Below, piece after piece: positions 35,880 through 42,982 of a DNA stretch of 64,000 nucleotides; within the stretch, counting starts at the first letter, position 1, and every line of letters starts with the position of its first letter. This DNA comes from Streptomyces sp. Go-475. Lineage in GTDB: Bacteria > Actinomycetota > Actinomycetes > Streptomycetales > Streptomycetaceae. The position numbers and the translations under genes were made by a program. A model generated the notes under the pieces. That model ran no database searches. It was given only the letters and a program-made list of their open reading frames with translations, and was not told the origin of the DNA. The DNA lies in the NCBI RefSeq assembly GCF_003330845.1, contig NZ_CP026121.1:5189501-5253500 (forward strand), written 5' to 3'.

Positions 35880-37517
35880 ATGACGGACGCGCAGGCCGCC
35901 GAGAAGACGGCAGAGACCGGCACGGCACAGACCGGTACGAACCCCCTCGCCCCCGCCCCGGAGGGCGCCCGCACCGCCGCCGACGTGGTGACCCCCGAGC
36001 TGATCGCCCAGCTCACCAAGGGCGTGCTCGGCTCCGGTCGTACCGCCAACCACACGCCGTTCACCGGTGAGAAGCTGGCCGACCTCCCCGAGTCGACGCC
36101 CGAGGACGTGGCACGGGCCTTCGAACTGGCCCGCGCCGCCCAGGCGGTGTGGGCGCAGACCCCGGTGCGGCAGCGCGCCGCCGTCCTGCTCCGCTTCCAC
36201 GACCTGCTGCTGGAGCGCCAGGCCGAGGTGCTCGACCTCATCCAGCTGGAGACCGGCAAGGCCCGCCTGCACGCCCACGAGGAGGTCCAGGCCGTCGCGG
36301 TCGCCGCCCGGCACTACGGCCGCAGGGCCTCCGCCTACCTCCGCCCGAAGCGGCACGCCGGGGCCATGCCGACCCTCACGAAGGTCACCGAACTGCGCCA
36401 CCCGCGTGGGGTGGTCGGCCAGATAGCCCCGTGGAACTACCCGTTGGAGCTGTCGGTCGGCGACGCGCTCCCCGCGTTCGTCGCGGGCAACGCGGTCGTC
36501 ATGAAGCCCGACACCGAGACCTGCCTGACCGCCCTGTGGGCCCGTGACCTGCTGATCGAGGCCGGCCTGCCCGCCGACGTCTTCCAGGTCGTGCTCGGCG
36601 AGGGCCCGGTCGTCGGCCCCGAGGTCGTCCGGCACGCCGACTACGTCTCCTTCACCGGCTCCACCCGCACCGGCCGCGAGGTCGCCCAGGGCGCCGCCGC
36701 CCGGCTGGTCGGCGTCTCCCTCGAACTCGGCGGCAAGAACGCCATGCTGGTGCTGGAGGACGCCGACATCGAGAAGGCCGCGGCCGGAGCCGTGCGCGCC
36801 TGCTTCTCCTCCGCCGGCCAGCTCTGCATCTCCATCGAGCGGCTCTACGTCCACGAGTCGATCGCGGACGCCTTCCTGCAGCGCTTCGCCGCCCGCACCA
36901 AGGCCATGCGCCTCGGCAAGTCCCTGGCGTACGGCGCCGACATGGGTTCCCTGGTCGGCGAACGACAGCTGGAGACCGTCACCCGGCACGTGGAGGAGGC
37001 CGTCGCCAAGGGCGCGACCGTCGTCGCGGGCGGGGTGGCGCGCCCGGACATCGGCCCGTACTTCTTCGAGCCCACGATCCTCGACGGCGTCGGCACGGAC
37101 ATGTCCGTCTGCACGGAGGAGACCTTCGGCCCGGTCGTCTCCGTCTACCGCTTCAAGGACGAGGACGAGGTCGTCGAGCGCGCCAACGCCACGGCGTACG
37201 GCCTGAACTCCTCGGTCTGGACGAAGAACGCCCGGCGTGGCCAGGAGGTCGCCGCCCGCCTGCGCACCGGCACGGTCAACATCAACGAGGGCTACGCCCC
37301 CGCGTACGGCAGCGCCCAGGCGCCCATGGGCGGCATGAAGGACTCCGGCCTCGGCCGCCGCCACGGCTCCGAGGGCATCCTCAAGTACACCGAGGCCCAG
37401 ACGGTCGCCCACCAGCGGGTCCTGCCGATGGCCCCCTCCCTGGGCATGGACGACGAGCAGTACGCCCGGTTCATGAGCAGGAGCCTCCGCCTGATGAAGG
37501 CGTTCCGGTTCCGGTGA
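35880..37517 (+). CDS. Succinate-semialdehyde dehydrogenase-type aldehyde dehydrogenase
   Basis: This 545-residue ALDH has a ~30-residue variable N-terminus and then the full fold: IAPWNYPLELSVGDALPAFVAGNAVVMKPD (cofactor site), FTGSTRTGR, catalytic Glu282 in LELGGKN and catalytic Cys316 in SAGQLCIS. It resembles the GabD2 type and would oxidise succinic semialdehyde or a related aldehyde with NAD(P). The GMC oxidoreductase gene starts 17 bp after its stop, so the two are an operon. One could oxidise an alcohol to the aldehyde and the other the aldehyde to the acid. That pathway link is inferred from spacing only. Confidence 0.88.
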   Translation: MTDAQAAEKTAETGTAQTGTNPLAPAPEGARTAADVVTPELIAQLTKGVLGSGRTANHTPFTGEKLADLPESTPEDVARAFELARAAQAVWAQTPVRQRAAVLLRFHDLLLERQAEVLDLIQLETGKARLHAHEEVQAVAVAARHYGRRASAYLRPKRHAGAMPTLTKVTELRHPRGVVGQIAPWNYPLELSVGDALPAFVAGNAVVMKPDTETCLTALWARDLLIEAGLPADVFQVVLGEGPVVGPEVVRHADYVSFTGSTRTGREVAQGAAARLVGVSLELGGKNAMLVLEDADIEKAAAGAVRACFSSAGQLCISIERLYVHESIADAFLQRFAARTKAMRLGKSLAYGADMGSLVGERQLETVTRHVEEAVAKGATVVAGGVARPDIGPYFFEPTILDGVGTDMSVCTEETFGPVVSVYRFKDEDEVVERANATAYGLNSSVWTKNARRGQEVAARLRTGTVNINEGYAPAYGSAQAPMGGMKDSGLGRRHGSEGILKYTEAQTVAHQRVLPMAPSLGMDDEQYARFMSRSLRLMKAFRFR

Positions 37518-37534
37518 TTCAGCGAGGAGAGCAC

Positions 37535-39322
37535 GTGCCTCAGGACGCATACGACTACGACGTCATCGTCGTCGGCTCCGGCTTCGGCGGCTCCGTGACC
37601 GCCCTGCGCCTCACGGAGAAGGGCTACAAGGTAGGCGTCCTGGAGGCCGGCCGCCGCTTCACCCGCGAGACCCTCCCGAAGAACTCCTGGGACCTCAAGA
37701 ACTACCTCTGGGCCCCCAAACTCGGGATGTACGGCATCCAGCGCATCCACCTGCTGGGCAACGTCATGGTCCTGGCGGGCGCGGGCGTCGGCGGCGGCTC
37801 CCTCAACTACGCCAACACCCTCTACGTCCCGCCGAAACCGTTCTTCGAGGACCCGCAGTGGCGGGACATCACGGACTGGCAGGAGGAGCTGAAGCCGTAC
37901 TACGACCAGGCCCGGCGCATGCTCGGCGTCCGGCTCAACCCGACCATGACCCCCTCCGACGTCCATCTGAAGGCCGCCGCGGAGCGCATGGGCTGCGGCG
38001 ACTCCTTCCACCTCGCCCCCGTCGGCGTCTTCTTCGGCGACGGCGAGGACGCCGACGGCACGGTGAAGGCCGAGCCGGGCCAGGAGGTGCCCGACCCGTA
38101 CTTCGGCGGGGCGGGCCCGGCCCGCAGGGCCTGCGCGGAGTGCGGCGAGTGCATGACCGGCTGCCGCCACGGCGCGAAGAACACCCTCAACGAGAACTAC
38201 CTGTACCTCGCCGAGAAGGCCGGCGCGGTCGTCCACCCCCTGACGACGGTCGTCTCGGTCACCGACGACTCACGCGGCGGGTACGCGGTCGCCACCCTGC
38301 CCACCGACGACCGCCGCAAGGCCGCGGGCCGCACCTACACGGCCCGCCGGGTCGTCCTCGCCGCCGGCACCTACGGCACGCAGACCCTGCTGCACCGCAT
38401 GAAGGCGGGCGGCCAACTGCCGTACATCTCGGACCGGCTGGGCGAGCTGACCCGCACCAACTCCGAGGCCCTGGTCGGCGCCCAGACCGACGACCGGCGC
38501 TACCGCAAGGCACACGGCGCGCCGAGGGTCGACTTCACGCGGGGCGTGGCCATCACGTCCTCGATCCACCCCGACGCGAACACCCACATCGAGCCGGTCC
38601 GCTACGGCAAGGGCTCCAACTCGATGGGCGGCCTGTCCATCCTCCAGGTCCCCTACGCCGGGACGAACTCGGGCACCTCACGGGTCCTGGGCTTCCTCGC
38701 CCACGCGGCGAGACACCCCTGGCTGGTGCTGCGCTCCCTGTCCAACCGGCGCTGGTCGGAGCGGACCATCATCGGCCTGGTGATGCAGTCGCTGGACAAC
38801 TCCCTGACGACGTACCTGAAACCGTCGGGAGCCGGCCGCGGCCTGCTCACCGCCCGCCAGGGCCATGGTGCCCCCAACCCCAAGCAGATCAAGGCCGCCA
38901 CCGAGAGCGCGTCGGCGCTGGCCGCCGAGATCAACGGCTTCGCCGGCTCCAACGTCGGTGAACTGATGGGCACCCCGCTCACGGCCCACTTCCTCGGCGG
39001 CTGCCCGATCGGCTCCTCCCGCGAGACCGGCGTGATCGACCCGTACCACCGCCTCTACGGCCACCCCGGCATCTCGGTCGTCGACGGCGCCGCGGTCTCC
39101 GCCAACCTGGGCGTCAACCCGTCCCTGACCATCACCGCCCAGGCCGAACGGGCGATGTCGTACTGGCCCAACAAGGGCGAGCCCGACCCGCGGCCGAAGC
39201 AGGGCACGGCCTACGAGCGGCTGCAGCCGGTCGAGCCGAAGTCCCCGGCGGTCCCGCCGGAGGCGTTCGGCGCCCTGCGGCTGCCGTTCCTGGGACTGCC
39301 CGCGGTGCCGCCGAAGAACTGA
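37535..39322 (+). CDS. GMC-family FAD oxidoreductase (cholesterol-oxidase-like) with Cys cluster
   Basis: This 595-residue protein from GTG 37535 (GAGGAG eight bases upstream) has an N-terminal FAD motif (VIVVGSGFGGSVTALRL) and the GMC signature region (VLAGAGVGGGSLNYANTLY). The C-terminal domain includes AHFLGGCPIG and VVDGAAVSANLGVNPSLTITAQAER. An inserted motif C-x2-C-x2-C-x3-C at Cys200, 203, 206 and 210 (CAECGECMTGC) resembles an iron-sulfur or zinc ligand set. It is shared with cholesterol-oxidase-like actinobacterial enzymes. The substrate is probably an alcohol or sterol; no sterol catabolic cluster surrounds it. It follows the ALDH gene by 17 bp and is closed by a strong terminator. 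Confidence 0.88.
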   Translation: MPQDAYDYDVIVVGSGFGGSVTALRLTEKGYKVGVLEAGRRFTRETLPKNSWDLKNYLWAPKLGMYGIQRIHLLGNVMVLAGAGVGGGSLNYANTLYVPPKPFFEDPQWRDITDWQEELKPYYDQARRMLGVRLNPTMTPSDVHLKAAAERMGCGDSFHLAPVGVFFGDGEDADGTVKAEPGQEVPDPYFGGAGPARRACAECGECMTGCRHGAKNTLNENYLYLAEKAGAVVHPLTTVVSVTDDSRGGYAVATLPTDDRRKAAGRTYTARRVVLAAGTYGTQTLLHRMKAGGQLPYISDRLGELTRTNSEALVGAQTDDRRYRKAHGAPRVDFTRGVAITSSIHPDANTHIEPVRYGKGSNSMGGLSILQVPYAGTNSGTSRVLGFLAHAARHPWLVLRSLSNRRWSERTIIGLVMQSLDNSLTTYLKPSGAGRGLLTARQGHGAPNPKQIKAATESASALAAEINGFAGSNVGELMGTPLTAHFLGGCPIGSSRETGVIDPYHRLYGHPGISVVDGAAVSANLGVNPSLTITAQAERAMSYWPNKGEPDPRPKQGTAYERLQPVEPKSPAVPPEAFGALRLPFLGLPAVPPKN

Positions 39323-39367
39323 CGGCAGCGGACAGCGGAAAGACGGACAGCAGCAAGACGGACAGCA

Positions 39368-39409
39368 GAAGAGGGACCTGCGCCCCCCTCCGAGCGCAGG
39401 TCCCTCTTC
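39368..39409 (+). terminator. Bidirectional terminator between GMC oxidoreductase and LAETG protein
   Basis: GAAGAGGGACCTGCGC pairs perfectly over 16 bp with GCGCAGGTCCCTCTTC around a 10-base loop. It lies between two convergent genes and, with a purine-rich 5' arm and pyrimidine-rich 3' arm, can end transcription from both sides. Confidence 0.92.
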
Positions 39410-39442
39410 CGCTTGGCGTTGCCCCCTACGGGGCGCTGCGTC

Positions 39443-40423
39443 TTACGCCTCCGCGCCGGCCTTGCGGCGACGCACCACGAAGATCGCGCCGGCACCGGCG
39501 ACGACCGCGGCACCGCCGACGAGGCTGATCATCGGCAGGGCGGAGCTGGAGCCGGTCTCGGCGAGGCTGCCGGTGACCTCCGGCGTGTTGCCGCTCGGCT
39601 TCTCGTCGGTGACGGGCGCCTTGCCGCCTTCCTGCGGCTTGGTGCCGTCGGTGTCCGTACCGGCGGAGACGATCTGGAACTTGTACGACACGTCACCGAA
39701 GCCGGTGCACTCGGCGTCGTTGTCGCCGTAGATCGTCGCGCCGAGCGAGAAGCCGGCGCCGACCGGGGCGGACTTGCTGACGTTGAGGCGCAGCGGGATG
39801 TTGACCTCGTAGTCGGGCTGCAGCTCGTCGGTGTAACCGACGTAGCCGACCGCGTAGCCGCCCTCGTTGAGGTCGACCCAGATCTTGTCCTGGGGGTCCC
39901 AGGCCTGGAGCTGGACCTGCTTGCTGGAGAACAGCTCCTCGCCGTTCTTGTCGGGGGAGGCCCCCGCGAAGAAGTCGAGGTCGTTCAGCGTGGAGTCGGA
40001 GTTGTTGAGCACGTTCAGCGAGAACTTGTGCCAGCCGCTGCCCGCCGCGATCTTGCCGGGCAGACCGGAGATGCTGACGTCGACCTTGGTGTCCTCGCAG
40101 ATCGAGGGCTCGGGGTCCGGGGACTCCGACTCCTCGGGCTCCGAGGCGGAGGGCGACGGGGAGGACTCGCTCGCGGACGCGCTCGGCGACGGCGACGTCT
40201 CGGGAGCGGACTCGCTCGGGGAGGTGCTCGGCGACGGCGACGTCTCGGGAGCGGACTCGCTCACCGACGGCGAGGCGGACGTCTCGGGAGCGGACTCGCT
40301 CACCGACGCGCTCGGCGTGGGCGTCGTCTCGTCGGTCGCGTACGCGGCCGGTGCCGCGAGCAGTGCCACCGGGGCTATGACCGCCGTGGCGGCCGCTGCT
40401 GCCATGGCGCGGCGAAGCTTCAT
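39443..40423 (-). CDS. Sortase-anchored secreted protein (LAETG) with Ser/Pro/Glu repeat region
   Basis: This 326-residue protein from ATG 40423 has a signal peptide (AAAAATAVIAPVALLAAPAAYA), then ~80 residues of Ser/Pro/Glu/Thr repeats (SESAPETSPSPS units), and a ~130-residue beta-rich domain (VDVSISGLPGKIAAGSGWHKFSLNV ... GYTDELQPDYEVNIPLRL). The C-terminus is the sorting signal LAETG at 287-291, a hydrophobic stretch and RRRK. LAxTG is the signal used by class E sortases in Streptomyces, so the protein is probably covalently attached to peptidoglycan. The repeat region is a likely wall-spanning, perhaps glycosylated, stalk. Function of the globular domain is unknown. Confidence 0.92.
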   Translation of the reverse strand: MKLRRAMAAAAATAVIAPVALLAAPAAYATDETTPTPSASVSESAPETSASPSVSESAPETSPSPSTSPSESAPETSPSPSASASESSPSPSASEPEESESPDPEPSICEDTKVDVSISGLPGKIAAGSGWHKFSLNVLNNSDSTLNDLDFFAGASPDKNGEELFSSKQVQLQAWDPQDKIWVDLNEGGYAVGYVGYTDELQPDYEVNIPLRLNVSKSAPVGAGFSLGATIYGDNDAECTGFGDVSYKFQIVSAGTDTDGTKPQEGGKAPVTDEKPSGNTPEVTGSLAETGSSSALPMISLVGGAAVVAGAGAIFVVRRRKAGAEA

Positions 40424-40536
40424 GAAGACCTCGGAAAGTCCGGCGTACCGCGGGGTGCGGTACGAACGTTGGGGGAGGCCTCCGCGTGTGGGGCGCGGGT
40501 GTGGCCCTTGGTTCGAGAGGTTTGATCCGTGAAACC

Positions 40537-40564
40537 TGTGAATGGTTGCGCTGACATTCACAGA
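40537..40564. promoter_or_regulatory. Inverted repeat (candidate operator) between divergent surface/membrane genes
   Basis: CTGTGAATG and CATTCACAG form a perfect 9-bp dyad with a 10-base spacer. It lies roughly midway between the start of the LAETG protein gene (40423, minus) and the next gene (40638, plus). The half-site spacing of about two helical turns fits a dimeric DNA-binding protein. Confidence 0.5.
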
Positions 40565-40637
40565 ATTCTTATGTGGGCTGAGTCACACTCAAGACCTTCT
40601 TGTGAAGGCGCTCACCACCGGCTTAGATCTGGTCCTC

Positions 40638-41777
40638 GTGTCTGAAAAGCCGTCCGACGATCAGCCGTCGGCCTCGCAGCTCCCCGACGACGTCTGGGAG
40701 CAGTTCACCCGCGACACCGAGCGCGACATCCGTTCCTCCGCCCCCAAGGAGCCGTCCGCGCGGGCGCGCATCGTGACGGAGCGCCTGCGGCAGCAGGAGG
40801 CCCGGGGCGAGTTGCCGCCGGGGTGGCGAACGGGTCCGGCCTGGCAGGAGATGAACGGCCGCGCGGCCCGGCGCCGCAAGCTGTGGACGGCCCTCGGCGT
40901 GACCGTCGCCGCAGCCGTCGCGGTGGTGGCCCTGAAGCCGTCGCTGCTGCCCGGCCACCCCTTCGGCACCGGGGGCTCCCAGGCCGAGGCCTCGCCACTG
41001 CCCGCCGAGACCGCGGCACCCACCGCCCCGCCCGCCGCGTCGGACCCCGACACCCCCACCCTGGACGAGCCGTTCGCGGGTTCCCCGGCCCTGCGCTGGG
41101 CCGACGGCGAGGCCGGTATCGTCCTGCCGCCCGCGAAGGCCGTCGGCGCGGTCCCCGCGGACCGTGTGGAACAGGCGCTGAAGCTGACGAAGAAGCTGCT
41201 GGTCGGCGCCAACCTCGACCCCAGGACGGTACGGGGCGGACGCCCCGAGGCCGCGCTCGCCGTGCTCGACCCCAAGCAGCCGGAACTCCTCGACGAACTC
41301 GGCACCGCCCTGCGCTCCCCGAGCCGGAACCACGACCCGGTGACGCTGTTCAGCCGCTTCGACCCCGACGAGGTGCGGCCCGTCGGCGACGTGATCAAGA
41401 CACGCGGCCGTATGACGTTCGGGAAGGGAACGCACGGGGGTGTGGCGGTGCGCGCCGACTACACCTTCGTCTACCCCGTCGTGCGGGCCGACGGCCCCAC
41501 CGAGGTCACCCGCACCATCGTGCGCCGGGTCGTCGAGACCGAACTCGCCGACGCGACGCGGTACCAGGTCACCCAGGGCCGGCTGCTGCTCGTGGAGTAC
41601 GACCAGGAGATCGGCAACTCGTCCTGCTTCGTCTACGACGGTTACCTGCACCCGGAGTTCCCGTCGAGCAGCCCGACGGGCGCGGCCCCGAGCGGCCCCG
41701 CGACGGACCCGTACGACCGGAGCAAGGACATCGACGACGGCGACCGCGACGACTGCGGGACGGTGACCCGTACCTGA
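40638..41777 (+). CDS. Single-pass membrane protein of unknown function
   Basis: I start this gene at GTG 40638 (VSEKPSDDQPS), 379 residues; upstream in-frame GTG codons exist and no strong ribosome-binding site decides. An acidic and basic cytoplasmic part of ~80 residues leads to one membrane segment (83-99, WTALGVTVAAAVAVVAL), a Pro/Ala-rich linker and a ~230-residue extracytoplasmic domain (PALRWADGEAGIVLPPAK, VEQALKLTKKLLVGANLD). That domain ends in an Asp-rich tail. Homologues are, to my recollection, common conserved hypothetical proteins in Streptomyces. It is divergent from the sortase-anchored protein, with a dyad in between. Confidence 0.8.
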   Translation: MSEKPSDDQPSASQLPDDVWEQFTRDTERDIRSSAPKEPSARARIVTERLRQQEARGELPPGWRTGPAWQEMNGRAARRRKLWTALGVTVAAAVAVVALKPSLLPGHPFGTGGSQAEASPLPAETAAPTAPPAASDPDTPTLDEPFAGSPALRWADGEAGIVLPPAKAVGAVPADRVEQALKLTKKLLVGANLDPRTVRGGRPEAALAVLDPKQPELLDELGTALRSPSRNHDPVTLFSRFDPDEVRPVGDVIKTRGRMTFGKGTHGGVAVRADYTFVYPVVRADGPTEVTRTIVRRVVETELADATRYQVTQGRLLLVEYDQEIGNSSCFVYDGYLHPEFPSSSPTGAAPSGPATDPYDRSKDIDDGDRDDCGTVTRT

Positions 41778-41839
41778 GTCCGGGACGGGACTGTGACTCG
41801 TACCTGAGTCCGGGACGGTGATTCGTACCTGAGCCCGGG
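41763..41839 (+). repeat. Three-copy direct repeat spanning the stop codon of the membrane protein gene
   Basis: A unit reading GTGAyyCGTACCTGAGyCCGGG occurs at 41763, 41793 and 41818. The first copy contains the last sense codons and the TGA stop; the other two are downstream duplicates that repeat the stop in the same sequence context. Confidence 0.85.
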
Positions 41840-41867
41840 GGCCCGGAGGGGCGTCGGCGCAGAAGCG

Positions 41868-41900
41868 AAGGGCCCCGCGGGGTGGAGCCGCGGGGCCCTT
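41868..41900 (+). terminator. Terminator of the membrane protein gene
   Basis: AAGGGCCCCGCGG pairs perfectly over 13 bp with CCGCGGGGCCCTT around a 7-base loop and is followed by CTTCTCG. Confidence 0.9.
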
Positions 41901-41955
41901 CTTCTCGTCAGCACCGACGTCAGGGCAGCGCCGGTGCCTGGAAGCGGCGCCGGGG

Positions 41956-42060
41956 GGTTGCGCCGCTGGTCTCGACCTCTGGCAGTCGGGCAATGCGGGT
42001 GCCCGCCGAGGGACTTGGGCTGTATACGCATCGTGCTGGATGAACGCGGCGCCCGCAACC
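41956..42060. ncRNA. Candidate structured RNA element
   Basis: GGTTGCG (41956-41962) can pair with CGCAACC (42054-42060) and the adjacent CCGC with GCGG (42046-42049), closing a ~105-nt segment with an internal hairpin around GCGG-GTGC-CCGC. The segment sits alone between a terminator and the chorismate mutase gene. No known RNA family is recognised and the transcribed strand is unknown. Confidence 0.25.
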
Positions 42061-42370
42061 GTTTGACCCAGCCTTGTGCATTTTTGCAATGTCCGCCGGT
42101 CGGCCCCGGGCGTCCCCGGAGCCGACCGTTCTCTTGGGTGACCGGGCTGCTGTCCCCTGCCGTCCGGTCACATCCCTGGAGCGAGGTCCCACGACGCACG
42201 GCACGATCCGTACGTCTCATCGCTCCAGCGAGCCACGCGTGGTTCTCTCGGGCCCGCGCCTGGCTGGCACGGACACCGGGACCAACGAGGCGGCGCGGGG
42301 GCCGGTCACGCGCCGTACGGGTGAGGGCGGTGCGGACGTGTGTCCCGCGAACGCCGATTCCCCGCGCGGG

Positions 42371-42652
42371 TCAGATCCTGCCGCGGCACAGCTCCAGCAG
42401 GGTCATCGCGAGCGTGGTGCCCGGCTTGCCCAGCGCCTCCCTGTAGTGGCCGAGCACCTCCATCTCGCGGGAGAGGTTCACGCGCCGGCCGCCGGAGGCG
42501 ATCCGGGCCTCCTGGATGACGGCGGAGACGGCCGCCCGTTCCTGGATCAGGCCGATGATCCGGTCGTCGAGCGCGTCGATCCGCTCGCGCGCGCCGGTGA
42601 TCACGTCGGCGGCCTCGGGGGTACGGGCGCCGGTCACGTCGATGGCGGTCAT
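42371..42652 (-). CDS. Chorismate mutase (AroQ type, actinobacterial)
   Basis: This 93-residue all-helical protein contains the AroQ core: ARERIDALDDRIIGLIQERAAVS and ARIASGGRRVNLSREMEVLGHY, ending LLELCRGRI. It closely resembles the intracellular chorismate mutase of Mycobacterium tuberculosis (Rv0948c), which is weak alone and is activated by binding DAHP synthase. The mycobacterial protein ends RGRLGH, whereas this one stops at RGRI. It converts chorismate to prephenate, the branch point to Phe and Tyr. A Phe/Tyr-containing leader peptide and a 15-bp hairpin precede it, pointing to transcription attenuation. Confidence 0.92.
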   Translation of the reverse strand: MTAIDVTGARTPEAADVITGARERIDALDDRIIGLIQERAAVSAVIQEARIASGGRRVNLSREMEVLGHYREALGKPGTTLAMTLLELCRGRI

Positions 42653-42708
42653 GGGAGGGGCTCCTCGTCGTCAGGGGCTGCCCCGAGGCGGCAGGGCCCG
42701 GACGACGA

Positions 42709-42743
42709 CAGGCGCCCCGGGCCTTGTCGGCCCGGGGCGCCTG
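42709..42743 (-). terminator. Attenuator hairpin upstream of chorismate mutase
   Basis: CAGGCGCCCCGGGCC pairs perfectly over 15 bp with GGCCCGGGGCGCCTG around the 5-base loop TTGTC (plus-strand reading). It lies between the leader-peptide stop and the structural gene. In the transcript, CCGGCCCG within the leader peptide codons can pair with CGGGCCG of this hairpin, a possible antiterminator. The 3' flank is not U-rich. Confidence 0.75.
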
Positions 42744-42763
42744 GGAAGTCGCTTGTCAGTTGC

Positions 42764-42835
42764 TCAAGCAGCACGACCATGGCAGCCGGCGGGCCGGGTG
42801 CCATAGGTAAAGACGAACGTCTGGTGCTTGAACAT
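42764..42835 (-). CDS. Phe/Tyr leader peptide (23 residues) controlling chorismate mutase
   Basis: A 24-codon frame from ATG 42835 begins MFKHQTFVFTY, with three Phe and one Tyr within the first eleven residues. Phe9 and Tyr11 use TTT and TAT, both rare in this genome. No Shine-Dalgarno is present. A promoter (TTGGAC at 42866-42871, 17-bp spacer, CATACT at 42843-42848, minus strand) predicts transcription starting at the A of the ATG, so the mRNA is probably leaderless. The stop is followed by a 15-bp GC hairpin and then chorismate mutase. Ribosome stalling at Phe/Tyr codons would couple aromatic amino acid supply to expression. Confidence 0.75.
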   Translation of the reverse strand: MFKHQTFVFTYGTRPAGCHGRAA

Positions 42836-42842
42836 GGGGGCA

Positions 42843-42871
42843 AGTATGCACCGCGCGCCGGAGACGTCCAA
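42843..42871 (-). promoter_or_regulatory. Promoter of the chorismate mutase leader transcript
   Basis: On the minus strand TTGGAC (42866-42871), 17 bp, then CATACT (42843-42848); the start at 7 bases downstream coincides with the leader ATG at 42835. Confidence 0.6.
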
Positions 42872-42982
42872 GCCGGTTCGCATCCTGAGACGGGGCGGCT
42901 GCCCGGTACCCGGAAGGTGCCCGGCCGCCCCCGGTAGAATCGGGTGGCACAAGACCCCCGCCCCACCGCCGGAAGGCACCCC

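Larger units (their letters stand above)
41778..42370. other. 593-bp intergenic region without a recognised protein gene
   Basis: It contains two extra copies of the stop-codon repeat, a strong terminator (41868-41900), a foldable segment (41956-42060) and an AT-rich palindromic patch (TGCATTTTTGCA around 42077-42088). A 53-codon minus-strand frame (42081 to 41920) exists but lacks a good ribosome-binding site and clear codon bias, so I do not call it. Sequence 42100-42370 shows nothing recognisable. Confidence 0.6.
42653..42982. other. Divergent control region of chorismate mutase and guaA
   Basis: This 330-bp gap carries, toward the left, the promoter, leader peptide and hairpin of chorismate mutase. 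Toward the right it carries a TAGAAT -10 candidate (42935-42940) for guaA. Confidence 0.75.

Noticed and set aside
41920..42081. 53-codon minus-strand frame in the 41.8-42.4 kb gap
   Set aside because: The start lies in an AT-rich palindrome without a Shine-Dalgarno and the translation shows no codon bias typical of the organism; it was kept only as a note.
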